In this document: piece after piece, positions 1 to 6,067 of the stretch
Position numbering within the stretch: position 1 is the stretch's first letter
Layout of the letters: each line of letters starts with the position of its first letter
DNA from: Evtepia sp.
Lineage (GTDB): Bacteria > Bacillota > Clostridia > Oscillospirales > Oscillospiraceae
Length of the DNA: 6,067 nt
Reading direction: 5' to 3'
NCBI GenBank assembly: GCA_029256465.1
Contig: JAQSXW010000054.1
Coordinates: 1 to 6,067 of the forward strand
The notes under the pieces: generated by a model
What the model was told of the DNA's origin: nothing
The model's database searches: none
Seen by the model: only the letters and a program-made list of their open reading frames with translations
Made by a program: the position numbers and the translations under genes

Positions 1-4
1 GTAG

Positions 5-10
5 TATAAA
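5..10 (+). promoter_or_regulatory. Possible -10 box for the AbrB-like gene
   Basis: TATAAA lies 24 bases before the start codon of the small AbrB-like gene. Its context (GTAG followed by TATAA) resembles the clear -10 box at 242-247. The matching -35 element would lie outside the window, so this is only a weak call. Confidence 0.3.
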
Positions 11-34
11 GTAAGAAAAACGGGAGGAGATAGT

Positions 35-202
35 ATGGAAATTAATAAGATGGTACGAACCATTGACGAATTGGGCCGAGTCGTACTTCCGAGGGAAGTA
101 CGCGAGAACCTTGACTGGAAGGAAAAAACAAAGGTTGAAGTGAAGGTTGATAAGGAACGGAAAGAAGTAATCCTCAAGAGCCTCGCGCCTAACGACCAGT
201 AG
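35..202 (+). CDS. Small AbrB/SpoVT/MazE-family DNA-binding protein
   Basis: This 55-residue protein is almost entirely one swapped-hairpin AbrB domain. Residues 6-22 contain the family signature (MVRTIDELGRVVLPREV), followed by a short helix (REN) and a beta-rich stretch ending in EVILKSL. Proteins of this fold dimerise and bind DNA; in Bacillota they include transition-state and sporulation regulators (AbrB, Abh, the N-terminal half of SpoVT) and toxin-antitoxin antitoxins (MazE type). There is no C-terminal sensor domain and no toxin gene next to it, so a stand-alone transcription factor is more likely than an antitoxin. The start is set by GGGAGGAG at 22-29, five bases before the ATG. The next gene is controlled separately: a consensus promoter begins 15 bases after the stop, with no terminator between, so some read-through into the T-box leader is possible. 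Family is certain; target genes are unknown. Confidence 0.88.
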   Translation: MEINKMVRTIDELGRVVLPREVRENLDWKEKTKVEVKVDKERKEVILKSLAPNDQ

Positions 203-217
203 ATAAGGAAATAAAGA

Positions 218-247
218 TTGACAATGGAAAGAACTGAGTAGTATAAT
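218..247 (+). promoter_or_regulatory. Consensus sigma-A promoter of the trpB T-box unit
   Basis: A perfect -35 TTGACA (218-223) and a perfect -10 TATAAT (242-247) are separated by 18 bases. Transcription would start near 254, about 15 bases before the first T-box helix, as expected for this class of leader. Such a strong promoter suggests that control lies mainly at termination in the leader rather than at initiation. Confidence 0.9.
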
Positions 248-267
248 ACTAAAAATGAATAAGAAAA

Positions 268-529
268 CCGATGACTAAGAAGAGTAGGCGTACAGAGTGA
301 TTTACAGAGAGCTGCGAAAGGTGGAAGCGTGGCAATCGTATGTATGTTGAATGGGCTTATGAGGGCGACCGAACGGAGAACTAGTAGGAATCGACGGCAA
401 CCGCAGCCGTTACCCAGCGGAGCGTATGGTAGTACGTATAGAGTGGATGCAGTTTGCATCAAAATGGGTGGCACCGCAGGAGTATCGTCTTGTCCCATGG
501 AAGGAATTCCATGAGATGAGGCGTTTTTT
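268..529 (+). promoter_or_regulatory. T-box riboswitch, tryptophan-specific
   Basis: This leader senses the charging state of tRNA-Trp and decides whether trpB is transcribed. Stem I carries a classical specifier loop: AGTA on the 5' side (283-286) and GAA on the 3' side (349-351), followed by TGG (352-354), the Trp codon, and then a purine. The loop is closed above by GCGTACA (288-294) pairing with TGTATGT (341-347), and below by CTAAG/CTTAT pairing around 275-279 and 356-360. The distal arm (303-332) has the usual AGAGAG and GGTGGAA elements. The T-box core lies at 465-478 (TGGGTGGCACCGCA). Its antiterminator folds well: helix A1 464-468/494-498, a 7-base bulge TGGCACC (469-475), and helix A2 476-481/488-493. 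The bulge TGGC would pair with tRNA ending GCCA, which agrees with the G discriminator of bacterial tRNA-Trp. The downstream gene is trpB, which confirms the specificity. Confidence 0.96.
486..529 (+). terminator. T-box intrinsic terminator
   Basis: A 17-base-pair stem (486-502 with 507-523, a few G-U pairs and one A-C mismatch) with a GGAA loop is followed by six T (524-529). Its 5' arm overlaps both antiterminator helices (positions 488-498), so the two structures exclude each other. It should form when tRNA-Trp is charged and stop transcription before trpB. Confidence 0.94.
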
Positions 530-552
530 ATTTAGAAAAAGGAGGGCGCATT

Positions 553-603
553 ATGTTGGATTTTCGATGGCGCCATGTAATTGGAGAAACAAAAAAATTT
601 TAA
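553..603 (+). CDS. Putative 16-residue leader peptide between T-box and trpB
   Basis: An ATG at 553 opens a 16-codon frame (MLDFRWRHVIGETKKF) ending in TAA at 603, 27 bases before trpB. It is preceded by AGGAGG (540-545) at a 7-base spacing, a ribosome binding site at least as good as that of trpB itself. It lies after the T-box terminator, so it is transcribed only on read-through. It has one Trp codon (TGG, 568-570). The flanking bases can form a hairpin (GGCGCAT 545-551 with ATGGCGCC 567-574, one bulged G) that places the start codon in the loop and the Trp codon in the 3' arm. I recognise no homologue. It could be a translational control peptide, a relic of a lost trp gene start, or chance; the strong binding site argues against pure chance. 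Confidence 0.5.
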   Translation: MLDFRWRHVIGETKKF

Positions 604-630
604 TATTAATCTTCAAAGGAGACTTGAAAT

Positions 631-1860
631 ATGAAAACATACCGTGATTTTGATCGTTATTTAAAAGAATTTCCAGACAAGAACGGATACTTTGGTCAGT
701 ACGGCGGTGCCATTCTTCCACCACAGCTCGTTCCTGTGTTTCAGGAGATTACTGCGGCTTATGAGGAAATTTGTCATAGCGCCCAATTCATCAGCGAACT
801 ACGCCGGATTCGAAAAGAGTTTCAGGGCAGACCAACGCCAGTGTATCACTGCAACCGCCTTTCTCGCCATTTGGGTAAAAGCCAGATCTACCTTAAGCGG
901 GAGGATTTGAATCACACTGGCGCCCATAAGCTGAATCATTGCATGGGAGAGGGCTTACTAGCACAGTTCATGGGAAAGAAGAAGATCATTGCCGAGACCG
1001 GAGCAGGTCAGCATGGGGTGGCCTTAGCCACCGCCGCCGCCTACTTTGGCTTGGAATGTGACGTTTACATGGGGGAAGTGGACATTGCGAAGCAACATCC
1101 CAATGTCATTCGCATGAAAATGTTGGGTGCCAACGTGATTCCAGTAACCCATGGACTCAAAACCCTGAAAGAGGCTGTGGATGCCGCATTTGAGGGCTAT
1201 TTAAAGGAGTATCAACATGCCATTTACTGTATTGGATCGGCGGTAGGTCCCCATCCGTTCCCTATGATGGTTCGGGACTTCCAATCTGTGGTAGGATATG
1301 AGGCGAAGGATCAGTTCGTGGGGATGACGGGGATGTTGCCAGATACCGTCTGTGCTGCAGTGGGTGGCGGCTCTAACTCCATCGGCATGTTTGAAGCGTT
1401 TTTAGGAGAGCCGGTGGAAATCGTAGGAGTGGAACCTTTGGGCCGTGGTAGCGAGATTGGTGACCATGCAGCCAGTATGAAGTTTGGTAGCAAGGGTACC
1501 TTGCACGGCTTTGAGAGTATTTTACTTCAGGATGAGAAGGGGGAGCCACTTCCGGTCTATTCCATTGCCAGCGGTTTGGATTATCCGTCCGTAGGGCCGG
1601 AACATGCTTACCTGAGAGATTGTGGTCGGGTACAATATGACGCAGTGAGTGATGAGGAAGCAATGGAGGCATTCTTCTTGCTTTGCCGCTATGAAGGGAT
1701 CATTCCTGCGATTGAAAGCTCCCATGCATTGGCCTACGCCATTCGTCGGGCCAGAACGCAGGATACCGGGGCAATTCTAGTGAATCTTTCGGGCCGCGGC
1801 GACAAGGACATCGACTATGTATATGAAAAGTACGGAACAGGCGAGCAGTTTTTGAAGTGA
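631..1860 (+). CDS. trpB: Tryptophan synthase beta chain (stand-alone TrpB)
   Basis: TrpB is a PLP enzyme that joins L-serine and indole to give L-tryptophan, the last step of Trp synthesis. At 409 residues it has the normal length for the major TrpB1 type. Key parts are visible: the PLP lysine in [11 protein letters not shown] (K100), the catalytic glutamate in AETGAGQHG (E122), the phosphate-binding loop [10 protein letters not shown] (245-254), [14 protein letters not shown] (315-328) with the conserved Asp, [14 protein letters not shown] (355-368) and the C-terminal LSGRGDKD (386-393). HKLNHC after the PLP lysine differs slightly from the usual HK(I/T)N(N/Q). AAAGGAGA at 615-622, eight bases before the ATG, sets the start. 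The gene is alone behind a Trp T-box, with no trpA next to it and a terminator right after. In the cell it may use salvaged indole or pair with a distant TrpA. Enzyme identity is sure; the indole source is inference. Confidence 0.97.
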   Translation: MKTYRDFDRYLKEFPDKNGYFGQYGGAILPPQLVPVFQEITAAYEEICHSAQFISELRRIRKEFQGRPTPVYHCNRLSRHLGKSQIYLKREDLNHTGAHKLNHCMGEGLLAQFMGKKKIIAETGAGQHGVALATAAAYFGLECDVYMGEVDIAKQHPNVIRMKMLGANVIPVTHGLKTLKEAVDAAFEGYLKEYQHAIYCIGSAVGPHPFPMMVRDFQSVVGYEAKDQFVGMTGMLPDTVCAAVGGGSNSIGMFEAFLGEPVEIVGVEPLGRGSEIGDHAASMKFGSKGTLHGFESILLQDEKGEPLPVYSIASGLDYPSVGPEHAYLRDCGRVQYDAVSDEEAMEAFFLLCRYEGIIPAIESSHALAYAIRRARTQDTGAILVNLSGRGDKDIDYVYEKYGTGEQFLK

Positions 1861-1870
1861 GCAAAACTGA

Positions 1871-1904
1871 AACGGGGATCGGTGTAAACCGATCCCCGTT
1901 TTTT
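1871..1904. terminator. Bidirectional terminator between trpB and lysR
   Basis: A perfect 12-base-pair stem (AACGGGGATCGG 1871-1882 with its complement 1889-1900), with loop TGTAAA, is followed by a T run to 1904. It begins 10 bases after the trpB stop. On the minus strand the same hairpin follows the LysR stop codon with a less pure T stretch, so it probably ends transcription from both sides, more strongly for trpB. A second T run at 1912-1917 lies at the end of the lysR frame. Confidence 0.94.
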
Positions 1905-1915
1905 GTTTGCGTTTT

Positions 1916-2815
1916 TTAGCTTAAGTGGGCCTTTTCATCAGCATGTGCAGAAAGCCACGTGGAAATGTGATTGGCAAAGCTTTGGGCAGCCGGCCCCATA
2001 TGTTCTGGGTCAGCAAGGGCTAGGGCAATGGTGCGGGTGGCGGAAGGCTCCAGCTCCATGGTTCGAAGGTTGCTTCCGGTACTGTTTTTCAGTAGTAGTT
2101 CCGGAAGAATACTGATCCCAAGACCATGAGCCACCATGGCAATAATGGCATAGTCGTCCTTTGTGGTAAATTTCATATTGGGGCTAAGGCCTGCTGGATC
2201 AAAGATACGGCGAATGTCATGATTGGAGTCTTCTAAAAGACCAATGAAGTCCTCCGATTCTACCTCAGACAAAGGGAATTTTGAGAGATGTGCCAGCCGA
2301 TGCTGCTTGGGCAGAATGGCAAGTAGTCTGTCCTCCCATAGGGGAATGCAGGTTAACTGTAGGCGGGTAGGTAAGGTGACAAAACCTAAATCAACTGCGC
2401 CCTCAGTGAGCCAATGCTCCACATCGTGATAATCTCCATTGAGAAGTTTGAATTCAATCCTAGGATAGATCTGCTGAAAGGACTGAATCATCCCGGGTAA
2501 CCAGTGAACGGCTACACTGCTGAAGCTGCCGATTCGGACAACGCCGGTATCGAGCCCGTGAATGCTGGCGATAATCTGAGTCAGTTGTTCATTGGAATTC
2601 AGAATACCGCGAATGGCTGACAGCACGCGTTCCCCTTCCGCCGTCAATCGGACACCAGAGCGATTTCGTTTAAGAAGAAGAAAGCCGAAGTCCTCTTCCA
2701 GAGCACTGATCATATGGCTAACGCCAGATTGTGTATAACCAAGCGCTTGTGCAGCACGGGTCAAGCTTCCCAGATCAACCACTTTGACAAAAGCCTCGAA
2801 TTTCTTTAGGCTCAT
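1916..2815 (-). CDS. LysR-family transcriptional regulator
   Basis: This 299-residue protein has the usual LysR length and layout. The N-terminal winged helix-turn-helix (residues 1-62) shows the family pattern: FEAFVKVVDLGSLTRAAQAL, then YTQSGVSHMISALEEDFG, then the wing with LLLKRNRSGVRLTAEGERVL. A linker helix (63-88) leads to a periplasmic-binding-like effector domain starting at GVVRIGSFSSVAVHWLP (91-107) and including the conserved AMVAHGLGISILPELLL stretch (226-242). It is a cytoplasmic DNA-binding protein that responds to a small ligand. The ligand cannot be named. AAAGGAG (2825-2831 on the minus strand) overlaps the TAA stop of the upstream Big2 gene and lies 9 bases before the ATG, so the two are probably co-transcribed and translationally coupled. 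Unlike many LysR genes it has no divergent neighbour to suggest a target. It converges on trpB, so a role in Trp or serine metabolism is possible but unsupported. Confidence 0.95.
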   Translation of the reverse strand: MSLKKFEAFVKVVDLGSLTRAAQALGYTQSGVSHMISALEEDFGFLLLKRNRSGVRLTAEGERVLSAIRGILNSNEQLTQIIASIHGLDTGVVRIGSFSSVAVHWLPGMIQSFQQIYPRIEFKLLNGDYHDVEHWLTEGAVDLGFVTLPTRLQLTCIPLWEDRLLAILPKQHRLAHLSKFPLSEVESEDFIGLLEDSNHDIRRIFDPAGLSPNMKFTTKDDYAIIAMVAHGLGISILPELLLKNSTGSNLRTMELEPSATRTIALALADPEHMGPAAQSFANHISTWLSAHADEKAHLS

Positions 2816-2829
2816 TGATTTGCGCTCCT

Positions 2830-4140
2830 TTATTCGGTAGCAGCGGGCTCGGTATCTTGAGACTCTGCGTCATCCTTGATGGTAATGGTGCAGGAGACAC
2901 TTTTACCGCCTGCTTTGGCAGTGATGGTAACAGAACCAGCACCTTTTGCCGTCACAACACCAGCTGGGGATACCGTTGCAAGTTTGGAATTGCTACTGCT
3001 CCAAGTGACGCCTGTGCCAGCAGGAGACACGGCGGCCTCCAACGTCATCGTTTCATTGACATCAAGATAGGCCTCGTTCTGTGATAAGGCGATCGTTTTC
3101 ACGGTAGTTTTGATACCAGTATTGCTGGTTGTTGCACTGCCTGCTGTGTTTTTGGTGTTGCCAGTGGTGTTGCTCCCACTACTGCTGTTATTTGAAGTGG
3201 TTCCGTTGGTCGCTTGGGTGTCAGTCGTGTCAGAAGACTCATCCTGTGTTCCCTCTGTCGATTGCACTGGTTCACCATTGGGATTTTTATCCACAGTGAT
3301 GACGCAGACGGCCGACTGGTTCCCGACGGTGGCAGTGATGGATGTGCTACCGACATCACGGGCGCTGACGAGTCCGTCACTGGAGACCCGGGCAACGGAG
3401 GAGTTGCTGCTGGTCCAGGTTATTGGAGGAGAGATGTCCTCGTTGTTTGCAAACGAGACATCGGCCTTGAGCTGTAAGGTATCTCCGGAGAGGATGGTTG
3501 CGCTGGTTTGATCAAGCGTGATGGACTTAACGTCTACCATTTCAACGACTTTGACGCTACCCGGTACATTCTTGCCATCGACGGAGGCAGCAATGGTAAC
3601 GGAGCCAACCTTCTTGGCGTGCATGGTGCCATCATTATCGATCTTGACTACTTCAGAGTCGCTGCTGCTCCAACTAATCTTGGTGGTATCATAGTTTTCG
3701 GGAAGGCCAGCTACCTTAACAGTGCCAGTTGATCCCACAACTAGAGCTTGAGAAGAAAACTCCAATGAATAGTTGGCATCTTTGGAGCCACCAGAGAAGA
3801 AGCATGCCTTCAATATGAAAACGAGAGCAGCAATAAACACCAATAAAATAAGAAGAGGTAAAATCCGTGAGTGTTTGCGTCGACGTTTCACCGGAGACCG
3901 TACTGATCGCTGAGGAGATGGACGGGAAGGAGGCCTGCCGTTTGGGGAATTACGGGGGGGCCTAGGCGCTTGGTTCCGAGCGCTTGGTGGGGGCGAAGAC
4001 GGGCTTCGAGCGCCCGACGGCCGTGAAGAGGAACCGTTGGGGCTACGCCGATTGGAACTCTCACCATAGTGCTCATTCGTTCTTCTTGAAGAAGGATTCC
4101 GCTCTGGGGGGCGGGAAGAGGGGGGGCGATGACTACTCAA
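2830..4140 (-). CDS. Membrane-anchored surface protein with three Big2 (Ig-like) domains
   Basis: The protein has 436 residues. Residues 1-85 are disordered and rich in Pro, Ser, Arg and Asn with no clear fold. KRRRKH (85-90) precedes one membrane helix (about 93-113, ILPLLILLVFIAALVFILKACFF), which by the positive-inside rule puts the tail in the cytoplasm and the rest outside. Three bacterial Ig-like group 2 domains follow: about 122-200, 203-284 and 347-422. Each has the W(S/T)SS(N/D)S core and a G(S/T)(V/T)(T/S)I(T/A)A repeat near its end. A Ser/Thr/Asn/Gly spacer (about 285-345) separates the second and third. Big2 domains usually bind surfaces or act as spacers; no catalytic domain is present. 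The start is TTG at 4140, chosen because AGGAGG (4148-4153) lies 7 bases upstream and the first in-frame Met is only at residue 173. The lysR gene follows 14 bases downstream. LKAC at the helix end resembles a lipobox, but the position and the Lys make lipidation unlikely. Confidence 0.9.
   Translation of the reverse strand: MSSHRPPSSRPPERNPSSRRTNEHYGESSNRRSPNGSSSRPSGARSPSSPPPSARNQAPRPPRNSPNGRPPSRPSPQRSVRSPVKRRRKHSRILPLLILLVFIAALVFILKACFFSGGSKDANYSLEFSSQALVVGSTGTVKVAGLPENYDTTKISWSSSDSEVVKIDNDGTMHAKKVGSVTIAASVDGKNVPGSVKVVEMVDVKSITLDQTSATILSGDTLQLKADVSFANNEDISPPITWTSSNSSVARVSSDGLVSARDVGSTSITATVGNQSAVCVITVDKNPNGEPVQSTEGTQDESSDTTDTQATNGTTSNNSSSGSNTTGNTKNTAGSATTSNTGIKTTVKTIALSQNEAYLDVNETMTLEAAVSPAGTGVTWSSSNSKLATVSPAGVVTAKGAGSVTITAKAGGKSVSCTITIKDDAESQDTEPAATE
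4106..4126 (+). other. G-rich tract with quadruplex potential at start of Big2 gene
   Basis: The plus strand, which is the template strand of the Big2 gene, has a G6 run (4106-4111), a G3 run (4113-4115) and a G7 run (4120-4126). These fit the quadruplex pattern G3-N1-G3-N4-G3-N1-G3 at 4109-4126. The tract sits within the first dozen codons. Another G7 run lies at 3954-3960. In the coding strand these are C7 runs inside Pro codons, prone to slippage in principle. Whether they fold or slip in the cell is not known. Confidence 0.5.
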
Positions 4141-4216
4141 AAGAGCACCTCCTATGAACGTTTGCTACTGTAGGCAGATCAAATCCGACCAGACAGAAAA
4201 TCATTTTATTTATAGT

Positions 4217-4245
4217 AGTATACCATATATTTCCCAAGAAGGAAA
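4217..4245 (-). promoter_or_regulatory. Likely promoter of the Big2-lysR unit
   Basis: Read on the minus strand, TATACT (4222 to 4217) is preceded by TGG, giving an extended -10 (TGN), with a weak -35 TTTCCT (4245 to 4240) at 17 bases. An overlapping alternative is TTGGGA (4237-4232), 17 bases, TATAAA (4214-4209). Either would start transcription about 60 bases before the TTG start of the Big2 gene. Confidence 0.55.
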
Positions 4246-4305
4246 CCATTCTTTTTTCACACATTTCAATCGAAGAAGGTAAAATTTGGAGGAGCTGTGG
4301 CTAAC

Positions 4306-4334
4306 TTTACTTCACCTAGAAACTATGATACAAT
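4306..4334 (+). promoter_or_regulatory. Likely promoter of the secreted CuAO-N/NodB-like gene
   Basis: TTTACT (4306-4311) and TACAAT (4329-4334) are separated by 17 bases, and TGA directly before TACAAT gives an extended -10. Transcription would start near 4341, about 42 bases before the ATG at 4383. The region 4141-4382 holds this promoter and the opposed one for the Big2 gene; I see no other structured element in it. Confidence 0.65.
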
Positions 4335-4382
4335 GAAAAAAATGCTAATAAAGTAGGGCAGTGATGCAGAGAGGAGGCGCTC

Positions 4383-5531
4383 ATGAAGAAACGGATTATC
4401 GCAATCCTATGCATGCTTTTTTGGTTTTTAGGGATGATCCCGTTCATGACATCTGCTGCATCTGATGCCTTGTTTATTGCAGTTAACGATGAATTGCTTG
4501 AGCTCTCCGTCGAGACAGCGCCCATTCGCATCGGCGGGATTACCTATTTGCCCTGTACCATTTTTGAAAAGAGTGTGACCCGCGTTGATTTGGGTGTTTA
4601 CTATTCCTGGAATGCGAAGGAGCAAAAAATCACGCTCTTTTCCAAGGGTCGCACGTTAGAGTTTGATATCAAGGCAGGGACAGCCTATTCCTACATTGAG
4701 GATCAGGAGTATGCATATCAAGCCGTCGTTCGGAATGGGATGCCCTATGTCCCAGCGGCAGCATCCTGCGGGTATTTTGGATTGGGATGCTCTCTTCTCT
4801 TTACAGATGACACGCAATTTCAATTATTGCGTATCAAAAACGGAAATCAGGTACTAGACGATTCGATGTTTATTAGGTCTGCCCGGCCTCTACTGGAGGA
4901 ACTGGCCGGGAAACAGAGTTCAAGTGGAACATCGAATAAACCAGGGGGAAGTACGGTTAATAATTCAGGGACCTCAGGAAATGGAATTGGACAGGGTACT
5001 ATGGTCTATTTTGCCATCCGTGCGGATGGTGGAGATAATCTCAATAGTATCCAAAATGCCATGAAAGGCAGTCGTCAGGTCAAAGGAATTTTCTTTTTCT
5101 CCGTCGAGAAACTGGCTTCCAATGATGATACTCTGCGCGAACTGGTTATGAGTGGACAGCGTGTAGGTCTCATTGCCAAGGGAGGAACTTTGGAGGAGCA
5201 ACTTGGCAACTTGCAGGAAGGAAATCGACTCCTGAAACACATATTGCGTCAGAAGGCAGTCTTTGTGCTGGATGAAGGAATGTCAGCAGAAATACAGGAG
5301 GGCTTAAAGGCAAAGGGGTATCTGCCATGGAAGGCGAATATCACAGTGTCCAGTCGTGGTCGGAGTGATACTGCGCTTTACCAAACGGTTTTGGATCGGA
5401 TTGGTGACAGCAAGGGAAAGGCTAGGGTACTTCTGGATGACAACGCAAAAGGTGGAACGATTTCCAGTATTTTGCGGCAGTTAAGGGAAGATCGATACGA
5501 CATTCGCATCCTTCGTGAAACGGATTTCTAA
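4383..5531 (+). CDS. Secreted protein: CuAO-N-like module plus degenerate deacetylase-like domain
   Basis: The protein has 382 residues. Residues 1-26 form a signal peptide (MKKR, hydrophobic core, TSAASDA as cleavage region). Residues about 30-152 resemble the copper-amine-oxidase N-terminal-like domain common in secreted clostridial proteins (IGGITYLPCTIF, YYSWNAKEQKITLF, NGMPYVPAAASCGYFG); despite the name this module has no oxidase activity. A Gly/Ser/Asn linker spans 177-205. Residues 206-382 follow the layout of NodB polysaccharide deacetylases: a strand at VYFAIRADGG, then GIFFFSVEKL, LRELVMSGQRVGLIA, and a final LRQLREDRYDIRIL. The catalytic TFDDG is replaced by AIRADGG, the HSxxH metal motif is absent, and the late HD motif reads LLDDN. 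It is therefore probably not an active enzyme and may bind wall glycans instead. AGGAGG (4372-4377) lies five bases before the ATG. The NodB link is my reading of the pattern and is moderately sure. Confidence 0.75.
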   Translation: MKKRIIAILCMLFWFLGMIPFMTSAASDALFIAVNDELLELSVETAPIRIGGITYLPCTIFEKSVTRVDLGVYYSWNAKEQKITLFSKGRTLEFDIKAGTAYSYIEDQEYAYQAVVRNGMPYVPAAASCGYFGLGCSLLFTDDTQFQLLRIKNGNQVLDDSMFIRSARPLLEELAGKQSSSGTSNKPGGSTVNNSGTSGNGIGQGTMVYFAIRADGGDNLNSIQNAMKGSRQVKGIFFFSVEKLASNDDTLRELVMSGQRVGLIAKGGTLEEQLGNLQEGNRLLKHILRQKAVFVLDEGMSAEIQEGLKAKGYLPWKANITVSSRGRSDTALYQTVLDRIGDSKGKARVLLDDNAKGGTISSILRQLREDRYDIRILRETDF

Positions 5532-5558
5532 GTAGCTCTGAGACAATTTCTATGAAAA

Positions 5559-5594
5559 AAACCGCGCTGTAACGGCCTAGTTACAGCGCGGTTT
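5559..5594. terminator. Bidirectional terminator between the secreted-protein gene and eno
   Basis: A perfect 15-base-pair stem (5559-5573 with 5580-5594, core CCGCGCTGTAAC) has the loop GGCCTA. On the minus strand it is followed by seven T, making it a strong terminator for eno, whose stop lies 8 bases before the stem. On the plus strand only three T follow within the stem end, so it is weaker for the gene ending at 5531. Confidence 0.93.
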
Positions 5595-5602
5595 GCTATT
5601 TG

Positions 5603-6067
<465 letters not shown>

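Noticed and set aside
426..647. An open frame through the T-box terminator that ends 17 bases inside trpB, with an internal ATG at 567
   Set aside because: Its upstream half lies in the structured riboswitch, the 567 ATG has no good ribosome binding site, and the frame is explained by T-box and trpB sequence. The 553 frame has the better signal.
2815..3732. Several open frames on the plus strand opposite the Big2 gene
   Set aside because: They mirror the low-complexity Ser/Thr/Val repeats of the Big2 gene, lack ribosome binding sites and resemble no protein family.
3801..3812. LKAC at the end of the Big2 protein's membrane helix as a possible lipobox
   Set aside because: A Lys at -2 is unusual for a lipobox, and the segment follows a 90-residue tail, unlike a lipoprotein signal peptide.
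4297..4356. A 19-codon frame starting at GTG right after GGAGGAG (4288-4294)
   Set aside because: The ribosome binding site is only two to four bases from the GTG, and the frame covers the -35 and -10 boxes of the next gene, so it would not be on that transcript. Probably chance.

Overview
The window reads as chromosomal DNA of a Gram-positive, Clostridia-like Bacillota. The grounds are strong AGGAGG-type ribosome binding sites, a consensus TTGACA/TATAAT promoter, a T-box riboswitch, a tiny AbrB/SpoVT-like regulator and anchored or secreted proteins with Big2 and copper-amine-oxidase-N-like domains. A gut-type oscillospiral clostridium is plausible, but that is inference from style rather than a sequence match. 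There are no mobile elements, CRISPR arrays, tRNAs or rRNAs.

Layout: (1) 35-202 (+) is a 55-residue AbrB-like DNA-binding protein. (2) 218-1904 (+) is a self-contained tryptophan unit: a consensus promoter, a complete tryptophan-specific T-box (specifier TGG at 352-354, antiterminator 464-498, terminator 486-529), a strongly initiated 16-codon mini-ORF (553-603), a stand-alone trpB (631-1860) and a terminator shared with the converging gene. No trpA or other trp gene is present. (3) 4140 down to 1916 (-) is a two-gene unit: a membrane-anchored Big2 protein with a long Pro/Ser/Arg-rich cytoplasmic tail and a TTG start, followed 14 bases later by a LysR-type regulator. (4) 4141-4382 is a divergent promoter region. 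(5) 4383-5531 (+) is a secreted protein with a copper-amine-oxidase-N-like module and a C-terminal domain that looks like a polysaccharide deacetylase lacking its catalytic motifs. (6) 5559-5594 is a shared terminator between this gene and the converging enolase gene (eno, 5603-6067, 5' part outside the window).

How it fits together: when charged tRNA-Trp is scarce, the T-box should let transcription continue into trpB, whose product makes Trp from serine and indole. Without trpA beside it, this suggests indole salvage or a trpA located elsewhere. The two divergent surface proteins may work together at the cell wall, but only their shared promoter region and export signals support that. I see no clearly new multi-gene system. 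The most unusual items are the mini-ORF between T-box and trpB, the apparently dead deacetylase domain, and the G-rich/C7 tracts at the start of the Big2 gene.
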